This document shows positions 46,551-56,077 of a stretch of 64,000 nt of DNA, one piece after another (position 1 is the stretch's first letter; each line of letters starts with the position of its first letter). Source of the stretch: Clostridium senegalense JC122 (GTDB taxonomy: Bacteria > Bacillota > Clostridia > Clostridiales > Clostridiaceae); contig NZ_HE611050.1 of NCBI RefSeq assembly GCF_000285575.1, positions 1,543,882 through 1,607,881 of the forward strand, read 5' to 3'. A program made the position numbers and the translations under genes. Under the pieces are notes generated by a model. It made no database searches and had not been told where the DNA came from. It saw only the letters and a program-made list of their open reading frames with translations.

Positions 46551-46694
46551 CTCCCCGCCTCCAAATTTTCAAAATTCTGTATTTTCTAACTTTTATTATA
46601 CTCTCTGTTTTATATATGTTCAATTATATGATATTATTATAATTAGTTAATTCAAAATTAACATTCTAATTTATAAATTTGAAAGGATTTATCT

Positions 46695-47267
46695 ATGAAA
46701 AGAACAGGTAAAATAATTAATATTGAAAAAAATAAAGTATATCTTCTTACTAAAGATAAAGAATTTATAACTGTAAAAAAAAATAACATAAATCCTAAAA
46801 TGGGGAATATATATACAGGAACTGTAATTCAAAAGAAAACTTTAGTTCAAAAACTTCTTATATCTTTTCTTTTAATAGGTATAATTTCAGCTAGTATTTT
46901 AACTTATACTCAATTTGCTACTAAATATGTTGTAATTGCTGATTTTAATTCTAATGTGAGATTTGAAGTTACATCCTCTGGTAAAATATCTAATGTATCT
47001 TCTAAAGATGCTGAAGGAATAGAACTAATTAACAATACCAACGTGCTTGGAAATACATTAAATGATGGCCTTATTATACTATTTGATGAAGCTTTAAAAG
47101 AAAAAAAGATTTCAATCCCTAATGGGTATTACATTGGAAAAGTCTTAGTATTTGTATCAAATAATAAGACAGAATTACCATTAGACCTTAATACATTTGT
47201 AAGTCATGCGGAAAAAAATAATTTTGTAGTAACTGTAAATAATAATACCGGTGATTTTGATCAATAA
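46695..47267 (+). CDS. RsgI-like anti-sigma factor, orphan
   Basis: A 190-residue protein whose first 50 residues (RTGKIINIEKNKVYLLTKD ... MGNIYTGTVIQ) resemble the cytoplasmic RsgI anti-sigma domain. One membrane segment (about 54-75) and an extracytoplasmic part containing the RsgI-type FNSNVRFEVTSSGKISNVSS strand follow. No SigI-type sigma gene is beside it, unlike the usual sigI-rsgI pair. ATG 46695 follows AAAGGAT. A terminator follows at 47270-47297. Confidence 0.7.
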   Translation: MKRTGKIINIEKNKVYLLTKDKEFITVKKNNINPKMGNIYTGTVIQKKTLVQKLLISFLLIGIISASILTYTQFATKYVVIADFNSNVRFEVTSSGKISNVSSKDAEGIELINNTNVLGNTLNDGLIILFDEALKEKKISIPNGYYIGKVLVFVSNNKTELPLDLNTFVSHAEKNNFVVTVNNNTGDFDQ

Positions 47268-47269
47268 AA

Positions 47270-47297
47270 AGCAGCTTAATATTTATTAAGTTGCTTC
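47270..47297. terminator. Bidirectional terminator
   Basis: AAGCAGCTTAATA and TATTAAGTTGCTT pair with one mismatch, between the convergent RsgI-like gene and the glucosaminidase gene. Confidence 0.8.
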
Positions 47298-47310
47298 TTA
47301 TTTTCATCTA

Positions 47311-48489
47311 TTATTTAACGAATCTAGGAATTTGAAACTTTAACTTAGCGCTTGTACACTGACTTAAAATTCGTTCATATCTAGCGGCCTGTTTATATGC
47401 CCATGATACATCTGTAGCATATTGTTTCCATCCACTTGGATATTCTCCTATAGCCCATCTCATTTCATATAATGTATCTTTATCATCCATATCAGTCACT
47501 TGTGAACAGTGTATATATCTTTCTCCAATCCATTTAGCACCACCGATTATAGATTTTTCTGGAGTTGTCCACCCTTGCTCGTATGCAGTTTTTGCTCCTC
47601 CATTTATAGGATCGCTATCTACTGCTCCTATACCGTACATATTGTATACTTTAACAGTCTTTCCATCTGGAGTTTTATAATCTACTCCATTAGCTAACTG
47701 AGATGTTCCAACCCCTGTTTCTAATGCACAATGTAAATTTAAATATACAGGATTTATATCATATGTTTTTCCCGCTTCTATAAACACTGAACCTTTATCT
47801 TTTATAATACCTTTTGTATTTATCTCCCTATTTAAAACTTCTGGTGATATACCATCTATATATTTTAAACTTAAAAATTGATAAACTTGAGTACTATTTA
47901 AAGATAAATTCTCTGAATCAGCAAAAGCCTTAACATTTAATAAACTTCCATCAGATGTAAACGGTGAGTTTCTTAAAAATTTAATTAATTTTCCTGATTG
48001 ACTTTGTACAAAATCATCTAATGTGAATGGATAATCTATATATTCAACTGTGCTTCCCGCTGGAACACTAATAGTATCTGTGTTTCTTTCAGTAGTAAAA
48101 TCTATAACATAATTATTTTCAAGTCCGCTTCCAATTGAATTTGTAATTGAACTACTTACTAATAAACTATAAATAGTATTAGGGTCATATCCACCTTCTG
48201 GAGGGTTTACATTTATAACCTTATTGTTAGCATCATAGCTAATAGATATAGGTTGGCTTACGCCACCATTTACTGTTGTAACTTTAATAGAACTTTCTAG
48301 TGAATTAATAGCACTATCATTTAGTGTATCATTAAGGCATATACTCCAAACTTTATTAGTTGAAACACTTAATTTATGGTCAAAAACTTTAGGCTCTACT
48401 GCTGCATGTACCCTTGATGTTGTAATAATCATAGTAGCCATTATTAATAAAAATACGCTTATAATAGAAAACCTCTTTTTTCTCTTCAT
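47311..48489 (-). CDS. Secreted GH73 N-acetylglucosaminidase with Ig-like domain
   Basis: A peptidoglycan hydrolase of 392 residues. A signal peptide (to about 30, ending RVHAAV) leads into an SbsA/Ig-like domain of about 100 residues. The C-terminal glucosaminidase domain has the catalytic region LNLHCALETGVGTSQLANG and the family blocks YNMYGIGAVDSDP, AYEQGWTTPEKSIIGGAKWI and QYATDVSWAYKQA. It probably acts in cell-wall turnover or separation. ATG 48489 follows AAAGAGGGGG. The 318-base gap upstream (48490-48807) shows nothing else. Confidence 0.92.
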   Translation of the reverse strand: MKRKKRFSIISVFLLIMATMIITTSRVHAAVEPKVFDHKLSVSTNKVWSICLNDTLNDSAINSLESSIKVTTVNGGVSQPISISYDANNKVINVNPPEGGYDPNTIYSLLVSSSITNSIGSGLENNYVIDFTTERNTDTISVPAGSTVEYIDYPFTLDDFVQSQSGKLIKFLRNSPFTSDGSLLNVKAFADSENLSLNSTQVYQFLSLKYIDGISPEVLNREINTKGIIKDKGSVFIEAGKTYDINPVYLNLHCALETGVGTSQLANGVDYKTPDGKTVKVYNMYGIGAVDSDPINGGAKTAYEQGWTTPEKSIIGGAKWIGERYIHCSQVTDMDDKDTLYEMRWAIGEYPSGWKQYATDVSWAYKQAARYERILSQCTSAKLKFQIPRFVK

Positions 48490-48807
48490 TTTTCCCCCTC
48501 TTTTCTTAATATTGCTTGTCCAATTTTAATGAAGTATTGTTATAAATTTAAATATTATTTTCTTTTAAAAACAATTTCACTAATCATTAGACAATAGCTT
48601 ATAAAGCATACTTAAATTATACATGATGATTCCTTTAATTTGTATATTTATTTATATTTTTGTAAATTTAAATTATATTGTATAGTTATATAGTGAAAGA
48701 AGATACAGTAATTTATATAAAAATATTATATTTAATTTTTATACTTAGTTTTTAAGTATATAATATTAATATATACTTATAATATTTTTAGAAAAGGAAC
48801 GATGTAT

Positions 48808-49551
48808 ATGGATAAAAAAATCGCTTTAGGCATCAGATTAAATAAATACATAAGTGAAAGTGGATTCTGTTCTAGAAGAGAAGCAGATAGATTAATTGAA
48901 AAAGGTATAGTTTTTATAAATAAACAAAAAGCTGATATCGGTACTAAAGTCCTACCTAATGACATTGTCACTGTAAATGGAGTAACTGTAAAACCTAAAA
49001 GTAAAAAGGTTTATATAGCACTAAATAAACCTGTAGGAATTACTTGTACTACAGACACATCTATAAAAGGAAATATAGTTGACTTTATAAATTATCCTGA
49101 AAGAATATTTCATATAGGACGATTAGATAAACCTTCTCAAGGATTAATTTTTCTAACAAACGATGGAGATATTGTAAATAAAATTTTACGTTCAGGAAAT
49201 AATCATGAAAAAGAGTATTTAGTTACTGTTAATAAGCCAATTACTGATAATTTTATTAAATCTATGTCTAATGGCGTACCTATATTAGATACAATTACAA
49301 AAAAATGCTTTGTAAAAAAAGAAAGTACTTCTGTTTTCAGAATTATATTAACTCAAGGTCTAAATAGACAGATAAGAAGAATGTGTGATTATTTAGGATA
49401 TGACGTAGTAAAGCTTGAAAGAATTCGTATTATGAATGTTACACTAAAAGATATTCCTGTAGGTAAATGGAGATACTTAACGGAAAAGGAAATGGGTGTT
49501 ATAAACTCTCTTGTAAAAGATTCTGTAAAAACAGAAGATGCTTCTTTATAA
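48808..49551 (+). CDS. rluF: 23S rRNA pseudouridine(2604) synthase RluF
   Basis: A 247-residue RsuA/RluF-type synthase with an N-terminal S4 RNA-binding domain ([20 protein letters not shown]). The catalytic aspartate lies in [20 protein letters not shown], followed by [13 protein letters not shown], which is the RluF-type extension. ATG 48808 is preferred over 48802 by spacing from AAAGGA. The gene stands alone and ends in a terminator at about 49600-49640. Confidence 0.9.
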   Translation: MDKKIALGIRLNKYISESGFCSRREADRLIEKGIVFINKQKADIGTKVLPNDIVTVNGVTVKPKSKKVYIALNKPVGITCTTDTSIKGNIVDFINYPERIFHIGRLDKPSQGLIFLTNDGDIVNKILRSGNNHEKEYLVTVNKPITDNFIKSMSNGVPILDTITKKCFVKKESTSVFRIILTQGLNRQIRRMCDYLGYDVVKLERIRIMNVTLKDIPVGKWRYLTEKEMGVINSLVKDSVKTEDASL

Positions 49552-49599
49552 TTAACTTGTTATGGGAACGTACTTTGAAAATTCTACTTATATATAAAA

Positions 49600-49640
49600 A
49601 AATTAAAGGTGATTTTTAAGTTTTAAAATCACCTTTAATT
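49600..49640. terminator. Bidirectional terminator
   Basis: AAATTAAAGGTGATTTT and AAAATCACCTTTAATTT form a perfect 17-base stem between rluF and the convergent lipoprotein gene. Confidence 0.9.
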
Positions 49641-49667
49641 TATGAATTTTTTATTATTATAAAAAAT

Positions 49668-50273
49668 CTATTCTTCTTTTTCTGCTGGCTTTTCAAGGTC
49701 AGCTTTAAATAATGTTTTAAAATCATCATTAATTAATTCTTTATTTTCCTTTGTCTCTTTTAAGCTTGGTTCATCAGTTTCTGAAATATCAAACATAACT
49801 TCATAAACAGTAGTTGGTACTTTATCATCACCATAAACTACCACATAAGATTTTTGTGATTTTTCTCCATTGGCGTTTTTATAGTAATCATAAACTTTAA
49901 TTTTACTTAAATCTACTTTTTTATCTGTCATCTCTTTATCTATAATTTCTTTTGTCTTTTTAATATACTCTTCTTTCTTTGCAGCATTTACTTCTTTTTT
50001 TACATCATTTAATATCTTAATAGTACCTATATCATCATAGTAATAATCTTTTTCAGATACAGCATTTAATAATTGTCCAAATTCTTCATATTTAACTTCT
50101 TCAGCTTTTTCTTCAGTTTTTTCTTCATCCTTTTTATTTTCATCTTTTTTATTAGTAGTTTCTGTGTTTGTTGTATTTTCTTTTGTATCATTTTTATTAG
50201 TTGTATTAGCTCCACATGCTGTTAATGAAAATGTTAAAACTGCTGCTAACACAATTGATAATACCTTTTTCAT
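49668..50273 (-). CDS. Uncharacterised lipoprotein (201 aa)
   Basis: Signal peptide with the lipobox SLTACG, then an Asn/Thr/Lys/Glu-rich linker (about 25-60) and a soluble domain of about 140 residues (e.g. YKNANGEKSQKSYVVVYGDD). No enzyme motif is visible. ATG 50273 follows GGGGGTT. A DnaA-box cluster lies just upstream. Confidence 0.8.
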   Translation of the reverse strand: MKKVLSIVLAAVLTFSLTACGANTTNKNDTKENTTNTETTNKKDENKKDEEKTEEKAEEVKYEEFGQLLNAVSEKDYYYDDIGTIKILNDVKKEVNAAKKEEYIKKTKEIIDKEMTDKKVDLSKIKVYDYYKNANGEKSQKSYVVVYGDDKVPTTVYEVMFDISETDEPSLKETKENKELINDDFKTLFKADLEKPAEKEE

Positions 50274-50477
50274 TTCATAACCCCCAATTTAATTAGTTAT
50301 TTTTTCCAATTGGCTCTTTTTCAATTATATCAATTTTTTAAAAGTTTTTCAATATTTAAAATAATCTTAATATTTTTAATTATTTTTTTTATAAACAATT
50401 AACAACTTTATCACATAAATCGCAGTTCTTATGAAAAATTTGTAAATATTCTTATATTCTTGAAAAAGTTATTAACA

Positions 50478-50654
50478 TTATCCACAGACTTCTTGTTGAT
50501 AATCTGTTGAGTTATTGTTAATACTTATTTATACTTTAATTTTTCTAGAATAATTTTAATGAAAATTAAAATAATATAGATGTACTTACACTGTTTATTT
50601 TTAAATTATTTTTTATGCACATTATCAACATGATTGTTTATAATTTGTGGATAA
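50478..50654. promoter_or_regulatory. DnaA-box cluster
   Basis: Two perfect boxes lie in opposite orientation: TTATCCACA at 50478-50486 and TGTGGATAA at 50646-50654. Two one-mismatch boxes are also present: TGTTGATAA at 50494-50502 and TTATCAACA at 50622-50630. They lie in a 540-bp AT-rich gap with no gene (50274-50816). This could be a DnaA-responsive control region or a titration site; dnaA itself is not in the window. Confidence 0.55.
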
Positions 50655-50816
50655 GTTTTATATTATTTATTGTTTCAAAAATTTAACTGATAATTAATAT
50701 TATTTAAAAACAATTAAAATTTGAATTGTTAAAATATTCTGTAATTTATGGTATAATTTTCTTATCAAATGTTTTTACTTCTTTCCCATACCACAAGCAC
50801 ATTGGGGGTTGATAAA

Positions 50817-51002
50817 ATGTCTAATAACGTTATTTATGTAGACTTTAAATCTAGAAAAAAATTAAAAATCATAGTAAATTATCTAGTTTTTTTCTATAAA
50901 AAAAATCAAATCTTTTTTAACAATAAAAATCCTAAAGAAAATAAAAATAATAAACCTTACAATATGAGATTAAAAATTTATAACTATAAAAATCAGTTAT
51001 AA
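50817..51002 (+). CDS. Small basic protein (61 aa), unknown
   Basis: ATG 50817 is chosen behind ATTGGGGGTTGATAAA. The product opens MSNNVIYVDFKSRKKLKIIV and is rich in Lys, Asn and aromatic residues, with a possible hydrophobic helix (IIVNYLVFFY). No family is recognised. It lies between the DnaA-box gap and ispF; the 286 bases that follow show no other gene. Confidence 0.5.
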   Translation: MSNNVIYVDFKSRKKLKIIVNYLVFFYKKNQIFFNNKNPKENKNNKPYNMRLKIYNYKNQL

Positions 51003-51288
51003 ACATAGATATACAAAACTTTTAAAATATAAGTTTATATATAATTTTACAATTCTATATATTATTTAATTTCAAATAATAGTTAGTATGATTATTTTAT
51101 ACCCTGTATTTAATAATTATACTGACTGTTTATTTTTATAAATATTTTATACTTATTTTACTTTCTCCTAATATTTCGTATAATAAATAATATTAAGGAT
51201 AAATCTATTTTATAATTATAATTTAATATTTTAAAAAATATTAAATTATTCATTTATAGATAATTCTATATTTGTTTGGAGGTTTTTT

Positions 51289-51759
51289 ATGAGAATCGGA
51301 CTAGGTTATGATGTACATAGACTTACAGATAACAGAAAACTTATATTAGGTGGAGTTACTATTCCTTATGAGAAAGGTCTTTTAGGTCATTCTGATGCAG
51401 ACGTACTTATTCATGCCATTATGGATAGTCTTTTAGGAGCTGCAGCTCTAGGAGATATAGGTAAGCACTTTCCTGACACAGATGAAAAATACAAAGGAAT
51501 TTCTAGTATGGAACTTTTAAAACATGTCGGTGATTTATTAAAAAAACATAACTATACTATAGGTAACATAGATGCCACTATAATAGCCCAGAAACCTAAA
51601 ATGGCTCCTTATATCGCTACAATGGTATCTAACATAAGTGATTCACTTAATATAGATTGTAATAGAATTAATGTGAAAGCTACAACTGAGGAAGGTTTAG
51701 GATTTACTGGAACTGGAGAAGGTATATCTTCTCAAAGTATATGTTTACTTATAGATTAA
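51289..51759 (+). CDS. ispF: 2-C-methyl-D-erythritol 2,4-cyclodiphosphate synthase
   Basis: A step of the MEP isoprenoid pathway. The 156-residue product has the zinc and substrate residues in [27 protein letters not shown] and the closing [20 protein letters not shown] 51289 follows TTGGAGG. No other MEP gene is adjacent. A terminator follows. Confidence 0.97.
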   Translation: MRIGLGYDVHRLTDNRKLILGGVTIPYEKGLLGHSDADVLIHAIMDSLLGAAALGDIGKHFPDTDEKYKGISSMELLKHVGDLLKKHNYTIGNIDATIIAQKPKMAPYIATMVSNISDSLNIDCNRINVKATTEEGLGFTGTGEGISSQSICLLID

Positions 51760-51792
51760 TTATTATGTAAATAAAATTTTTATTTAAAGTTT

Positions 51793-51816
51793 AAAAGGAT
51801 GCTTTTGCATCCTTTT
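51793..51816. terminator. Terminator of ispF
   Basis: AAAAGGATGC and GCATCCTTTT form a perfect ten-base stem, ending in T-rich sequence on the plus strand; it may also serve the convergent gene. Confidence 0.85.
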
Positions 51817-51829
51817 CTTTATGAATCAA

Positions 51830-52231
51830 TTATTCAACTGTTTTCTTTTCACTTTCACCTAATAATATTGCAGAAAGTCTTATGAGTGTCTTGATGTCTT
51901 CTTCTGTTAGTTTTTCTATACCATTAATACTTTCAAGATTTTCTTTTACCACATTTAATGCAGTTTCCTCTTTTACTGGATTAGACATGTTATTAAAGTT
52001 TTCTTCAACATATCTAACTCCATCCATTATTATTCTCAATATCTTTTTCGTATTTTCATCTGCTACTCCTAATTCATCTAACATATCAATAATTGTATAT
52101 CCGAAATTTAGGAATTTATCATCTGGTATTATATTTTTCTTCTTCAACAGTCCTACAAGTATTCCAATTGCCAACACAACTAAAATTATAAGCAATGCTT
52201 GAACTAGACCATTTTGCATAAAAGCCTCCAT
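51830..52231 (-). CDS. Small membrane protein, holin-LLH-like at best
   Basis: A 133-residue protein with one membrane segment near the N-terminus (ALLIILVVLAIGILVGLL) and a charged helical remainder (GYTIIDMLDELGVADENT ... EKLTEEDIKTLIRL). The layout resembles LLH-type holins and their chromosomal relatives, but no phage genes are near, so the name is tentative. ATG 52231 follows GGAGGGG. Confidence 0.5.
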   Translation of the reverse strand: MEAFMQNGLVQALLIILVVLAIGILVGLLKKKNIIPDDKFLNFGYTIIDMLDELGVADENTKKILRIIMDGVRYVEENFNNMSNPVKEETALNVVKENLESINGIEKLTEEDIKTLIRLSAILLGESEKKTVE

Positions 52232-52431
52232 AAATTCCCCTCCAAATTATATTTTATTATTATATATATATTCTAGAGACCTTTATATTGCTACAAATCT
52301 ACCCAAATTTATATTTAATCATAAAAAAACATCAAAATAATTTTAACTATTATTTTGGTATTTCAAATAAAAACTAGCTTATATAAAACATTTTGCAATT
52401 TAAATTATCCCCCTATATTATCTAAAATAAA

Positions 52432-52620
52432 CTAACATGTTTTTATTGCTTCAACAGGACAGTTTTTTTCTGCTTTTTTTGCATCGAATTCATTTATAAC
52501 TGGAACTTTTTCTACTTTAACATAAGCCTTATCACCAACACCTATTTCAAAAACTTCTGGGCATAGTTTTGCACAACTACCACAACTGATACATGTTGCT
52601 TTATCAACTTTTGCTATCAT
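52432..52620 (-). CDS. Small ferredoxin (4Fe-4S)
   Basis: A 62-residue electron carrier. The N-terminal cluster motif is CISCGSCAKLCPEVF and the closing region is NCPVEAIKTC. The pattern fits a single-cluster ferredoxin of the kind common in Clostridia. ATG 52620 follows GTGAGGTAA. Confidence 0.92.
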   Translation of the reverse strand: MIAKVDKATCISCGSCAKLCPEVFEIGVGDKAYVKVEKVPVINEFDAKKAEKNCPVEAIKTC

Positions 52621-52719
52621 ATAATTACCTCACTTTTTATTTATAGTTTAATTATAAAATTCCCAACAATATATGTTTTTATTCTTGCTTAATTTTTAAA
52701 ATTATTTCTTTTTAAAAAG

Positions 52720-52747
52720 AAAAACTCTACATATTTTAGTAGAGTTT
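52720..52747 (-). terminator. Terminator of the YhcN/YlaJ gene
   Basis: AAAAACTCTAC and GTAGAGTTTTT form a perfect 11-base stem with an eight-base loop. Confidence 0.85.
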
Positions 52748-52759
52748 TTTATCTTATAA

Positions 52760-53260
52760 TTACATTATGTCTTTTTTAAATCCTTCAAAGTCACCTTTTA
52801 CATCTTCCCATGTTTTTCCACTACCTAAGTCTTCATACATTTTTTTAATTTTTACAGTCATTGCAGTATCATCACTAATTTTAACTGTAGTTACTTTATT
52901 ATCTGTTTGTTTTATAGCATCTTCTATTGCTTTATTAACTTCTGTTTTAGAAGTTATGTCATCATTATATGCTACACCTACTACAGCTGTATTGTCATGA
53001 ACAACAGCACTGGCTTCTTTTACACCAGCTATTGTTGCTATTTTTTCTCTTATAACTTTAGATCTTTCAAGCTCAGCTGATTTTTCATTACCTGTAGCAT
53101 TGTTTGCATTTCCTTTATTGTTTGTCATACCATTATTGTTTGTCATACCATTTTTATTTGTTGTATTGTCAGTTGTGTTTTTAGTACATCCAACTAATGG
53201 CATTGCAAGAAGTGATGCTGAAAGAACTAATGCCATAAGTCTTTTAGAATTTTTATTCAT
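52760..53260 (-). CDS. YhcN/YlaJ family sporulation lipoprotein
   Basis: A 166-residue lipoprotein (lipobox PLVGC). An Asn-rich linker repeats NGMTNN, and the YhcN/YlaJ domain opens IREKIATIAGVKEASAVVHD. Such proteins are found in the spore or forespore envelope. ATG 53260 follows AGGAGGTA. Confidence 0.9.
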   Translation of the reverse strand: MNKNSKRLMALVLSASLLAMPLVGCTKNTTDNTTNKNGMTNNNGMTNNKGNANNATGNEKSAELERSKVIREKIATIAGVKEASAVVHDNTAVVGVAYNDDITSKTEVNKAIEDAIKQTDNKVTTVKISDDTAMTVKIKKMYEDLGSGKTWEDVKGDFEGFKKDIM

Positions 53261-53347
53261 TTAAATACCTCCTAAAATTATTATCTATTTCTCTATACTA
53301 TTGTGCTCAACTTCAATAGTTTTTATTATAATTTTAGGAAATTAATT

Positions 53348-53568
53348 TTATACTGATATTACTTCTAAAAAAATATCTCTTTTTAATATATATTTTCCAT
53401 CTTTAAATTCTAGCTCAAATTCACTTACAGTGCTTACTTTCTCAGCTTTTTCAACATGAAATACATATCCATATTTATTTTTATTTTTAAAAAAATTTTA
53501 TTATTTCTAACAACTTTTAATTGATTTCCTAAGTTATCATATATCATTGTTGGAATCTCATTAATCAT
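53348..53568 (-). pseudogene. Small unknown gene broken by one frameshift
   Basis: The minus-strand frame starts at ATG 53568 as MINEIPTMIYDNLGNQLKVV and shifts at the T7 run near 53489-53495. It then continues KNKNKYGYVFHVEKAEKVST to EVISV at 53348. One extra base in the run gives a single 73-residue beta-rich protein. Family not recognised. Confidence 0.55.
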
Positions 53569-53762
53569 AGCATCTCTCTCCCTTTAGTAAACTTTATTGT
53601 TGTCCTTATTGTCTTAATTCCCTGTGTCAATGATATATAATATTAAGAAACCCTTATATTTATGATTAATATTTTATGAATAATCTACATTCTTAAACTT
53701 TTAAATCAAATTTTACTTTTTAACCTAATTTATTAAATTATTATTTTTACATAAAAAATAAT

Positions 53763-53794
53763 AAGGTATCTTAAAACTATTTTTAAGATACCTT
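53763..53794 (-). terminator. Terminator of the arc operon
   Basis: AAGGTATCTTAAAA and TTTTAAGATACCTT form a perfect stem followed by T-rich sequence on the minus strand. Confidence 0.9.
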
Positions 53795-53806
53795 TAAAAT
53801 TAAAAA

Positions 53807-54805
53807 TTATTTTCCTAAAGTAGCTACCATAACAGCTTTTATGGTATGCATTCTATTTTCAGCTTCATCAAATACTATTGATGCTTCACTTTCAAAAACT
53901 TCATCACTCACTTCCATTGCATCTATACCAAATTTATCAAAAACATCTTTTCCTACTTTCGTTTTTAAATCATGAAATGCTGGAAGGCAATGCATAAATT
54001 TAACATCTTTATTATTAGTTAACTCCATCATTTTTGAATTAACTTGATATGGTAGAAGAAGTTTTATTCTTTCCGCCCAAACTTCATCTGCTTCACCCAT
54101 AGAAACCCATACATCTGTGTAAATTACATCTGCGCCATTAACGCCCTCTCCTACACTATCTGTTATTGTTATTTTTCCACCAGTACATTTTGAAATTTCT
54201 AAACATTTTTTTACCAGCTCTTCCTCTGGAAATAATGATTTTGGTGCAACTATTCTAAAATCCATTCCCATTTTAGCTGCTCCAATCATAAGAGCATTTG
54301 CCATATTATTTCTTCCATCTCCAGCATAAACAAATTTTATTTCATTAAGTGGTTTTGTAAAATGTTCTCTTATAGTTAAAAAATCTGCTAATACTTGTGT
54401 TGGGTGATCTTCATTAGTAAGACCATTCCATACAGGCACCCCTGAATACTTAGCTAAATCATTTACTACTTCTTGTCCAAATCCTCTGTACTCAATTCCA
54501 TCAAACATTCTGCCTAAAACTCTAGCAGTGTCTGCAATAGACTCTTTTTTTCCCATTTGACTTCCTGTAGGTCCTAAATAAGTTACATGTGCCCCTTGAT
54601 CATGAGCCGCTACTTCAAAAGCACATCTTGTTCTAGTTGAATCTTTTTCAAATAATAATACTATATTTTTTCCCTTTAAAGTTGGTTGTTCTACCCCTGC
54701 ATATTTTGCTCTTTTTAATTCTTGTGCTAAGTCTAAAAAAAAGTTTATTTCTTTTGGTGAAAAATCCATTAGTGTTAAAAAGTTTCTGTTTCTTAAATTA
54801 TACAT
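53807..54805 (-). CDS. argF: Ornithine carbamoyltransferase
   Basis: Converts citrulline and phosphate to ornithine and carbamoyl phosphate in the deiminase pathway (or the reverse in synthesis). The 332-residue protein has the carbamoyl-phosphate loop [15 protein letters not shown] and the ornithine loop [11 protein letters not shown] 54805 follows TTGGGGG. Being after arcC and arcA, it is the catabolic type in function (often called arcB). Confidence 0.95.
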   Translation of the reverse strand: MYNLRNRNFLTLMDFSPKEINFFLDLAQELKRAKYAGVEQPTLKGKNIVLLFEKDSTRTRCAFEVAAHDQGAHVTYLGPTGSQMGKKESIADTARVLGRMFDGIEYRGFGQEVVNDLAKYSGVPVWNGLTNEDHPTQVLADFLTIREHFTKPLNEIKFVYAGDGRNNMANALMIGAAKMGMDFRIVAPKSLFPEEELVKKCLEISKCTGGKITITDSVGEGVNGADVIYTDVWVSMGEADEVWAERIKLLLPYQVNSKMMELTNNKDVKFMHCLPAFHDLKTKVGKDVFDKFGIDAMEVSDEVFESEASIVFDEAENRMHTIKAVMVATLGK

Positions 54806-54858
54806 TTTTAATACCCCCAAAACTATTTAAAATATATTATAATAATTTTCAATTTAAG

Positions 54859-56064
54859 CTAAATATCTTCTCTTACAAATGGCATAGACATACATCTTGG
54901 ACCACCACGCCCTCTTGAAAGTTCACTAGATTTAATAGCATATACTTCAATATTATGTTTGTCTAAAAGTTCATTTGTAACATAATTTCTATCATAAGTT
55001 ATTACTTTTCCTGGTGATATAGCTAAGGTATTAGAACCATCATTCCATTGTTCTCTTCCCGCTGCTATTTTATCTCCACCACCACATCTTATAAGCGTAA
55101 CTTCCGTTTTTAAAGCTCTACTTAATATACTTTCAAGACTTTCTTCACACTCTTTTGCAAGCACATTTTGGTTTGTTTTATCATAACTTATTTCTATTAC
55201 TCTTAATGTATCTTCTATTTCTGGATGTATTGTGAATTTATCATAATCCACCATAGTAAATACTGTGTCCAGATGCATAAATGCTCTTATTTTTGGTATA
55301 TTAAATAATAATATTTTTTTAAAGCTTTCTCCTGATTTAAAAATATTGCTTGCAAGCTTTAATATAGCTTCTTTATCTGTTCTTTCACTACATCCAATAG
55401 CTAATACTTCCTTTGATAATACTAGCTGATCTCCGCCTTCTATACATGAAGGGTTGTCCATATCATAATATATATTCACATTTGTATCTTTAAACCATGG
55501 ATGATACTTAAATATATATTTTCCAAAAAGAGTTTCTCTTTTTCTTGCAACTTTTCTCATAGAGTTTAAAGATATTCCACTTCCTATACACGCAAATGGA
55601 TCTCTCGTAAAATATAAATTAGGCATTGGTTCCAATAAAAAAGGATATTCACTTTTACTTTCTTTTAAAAGTATATCTTCTTTTCTAACTCCAGCCATAA
55701 TAACATCAATCATTTCTTTAGGTAACATATTTAAAAGATATTTTTTTAGTTCTCCCTTTATTTTATTATCAATTAAATTACTTTTTAATAATATATCTTC
55801 TACAAACTGCTCCTTTATATTTGAATCTTTTATTGAATCTGTTACTAAGTTTTCTAAATATAAAACTTCTATACCATTCATTTTAAACACTTCTGCAAAT
55901 TTATCATGTTCTTCACGTGCAATTTTTAAGTATGGTATATCATCAAATAATAACTTTTCTAAATATCTTGGTGTTAAGTTTTCTATTTCTCTACCTGGTT
56001 TATGCAAAAGAACGGTCTTTAATTTACCTATTTCAGAATAAACTTTCACCCCTCTTTGTTCCAT
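54859..56064 (-). CDS. arcA: Arginine deiminase
   Basis: Hydrolyses arginine to citrulline and ammonia. The 401-residue length is standard. Seen are the family blocks NPSCIEGGDQLVLS and FMHLDTVFTMVD and the catalytic cysteine in GPRCMSMPFVRED at the end. It sits between arcC and argF, with 13 bases to arcC. Confidence 0.97.
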   Translation of the reverse strand: MEQRGVKVYSEIGKLKTVLLHKPGREIENLTPRYLEKLLFDDIPYLKIAREEHDKFAEVFKMNGIEVLYLENLVTDSIKDSNIKEQFVEDILLKSNLIDNKIKGELKKYLLNMLPKEMIDVIMAGVRKEDILLKESKSEYPFLLEPMPNLYFTRDPFACIGSGISLNSMRKVARKRETLFGKYIFKYHPWFKDTNVNIYYDMDNPSCIEGGDQLVLSKEVLAIGCSERTDKEAILKLASNIFKSGESFKKILLFNIPKIRAFMHLDTVFTMVDYDKFTIHPEIEDTLRVIEISYDKTNQNVLAKECEESLESILSRALKTEVTLIRCGGGDKIAAGREQWNDGSNTLAISPGKVITYDRNYVTNELLDKHNIEVYAIKSSELSRGRGGPRCMSMPFVREDI

Positions 56065-56077
56065 CCAGTATCGCCCC

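Noticed and set aside
48808..49551. RluB rather than RluF
   Set aside because: The GNNHEKEY segment and the [16 protein letters not shown] block fit RluF better; RluB members lack this pattern.
50274..50816. Chromosomal replication origin
   Set aside because: There are DnaA boxes and AT-rich sequence, but no dnaA, dnaN, rpmH or other origin genes next to it, and I cannot compute strand skew over the genome.
51830..52231. Prophage remnant marked by a holin
   Set aside because: No other phage-like gene (lysin, capsid, integrase) is near, and similarity is limited to one membrane segment plus helices.
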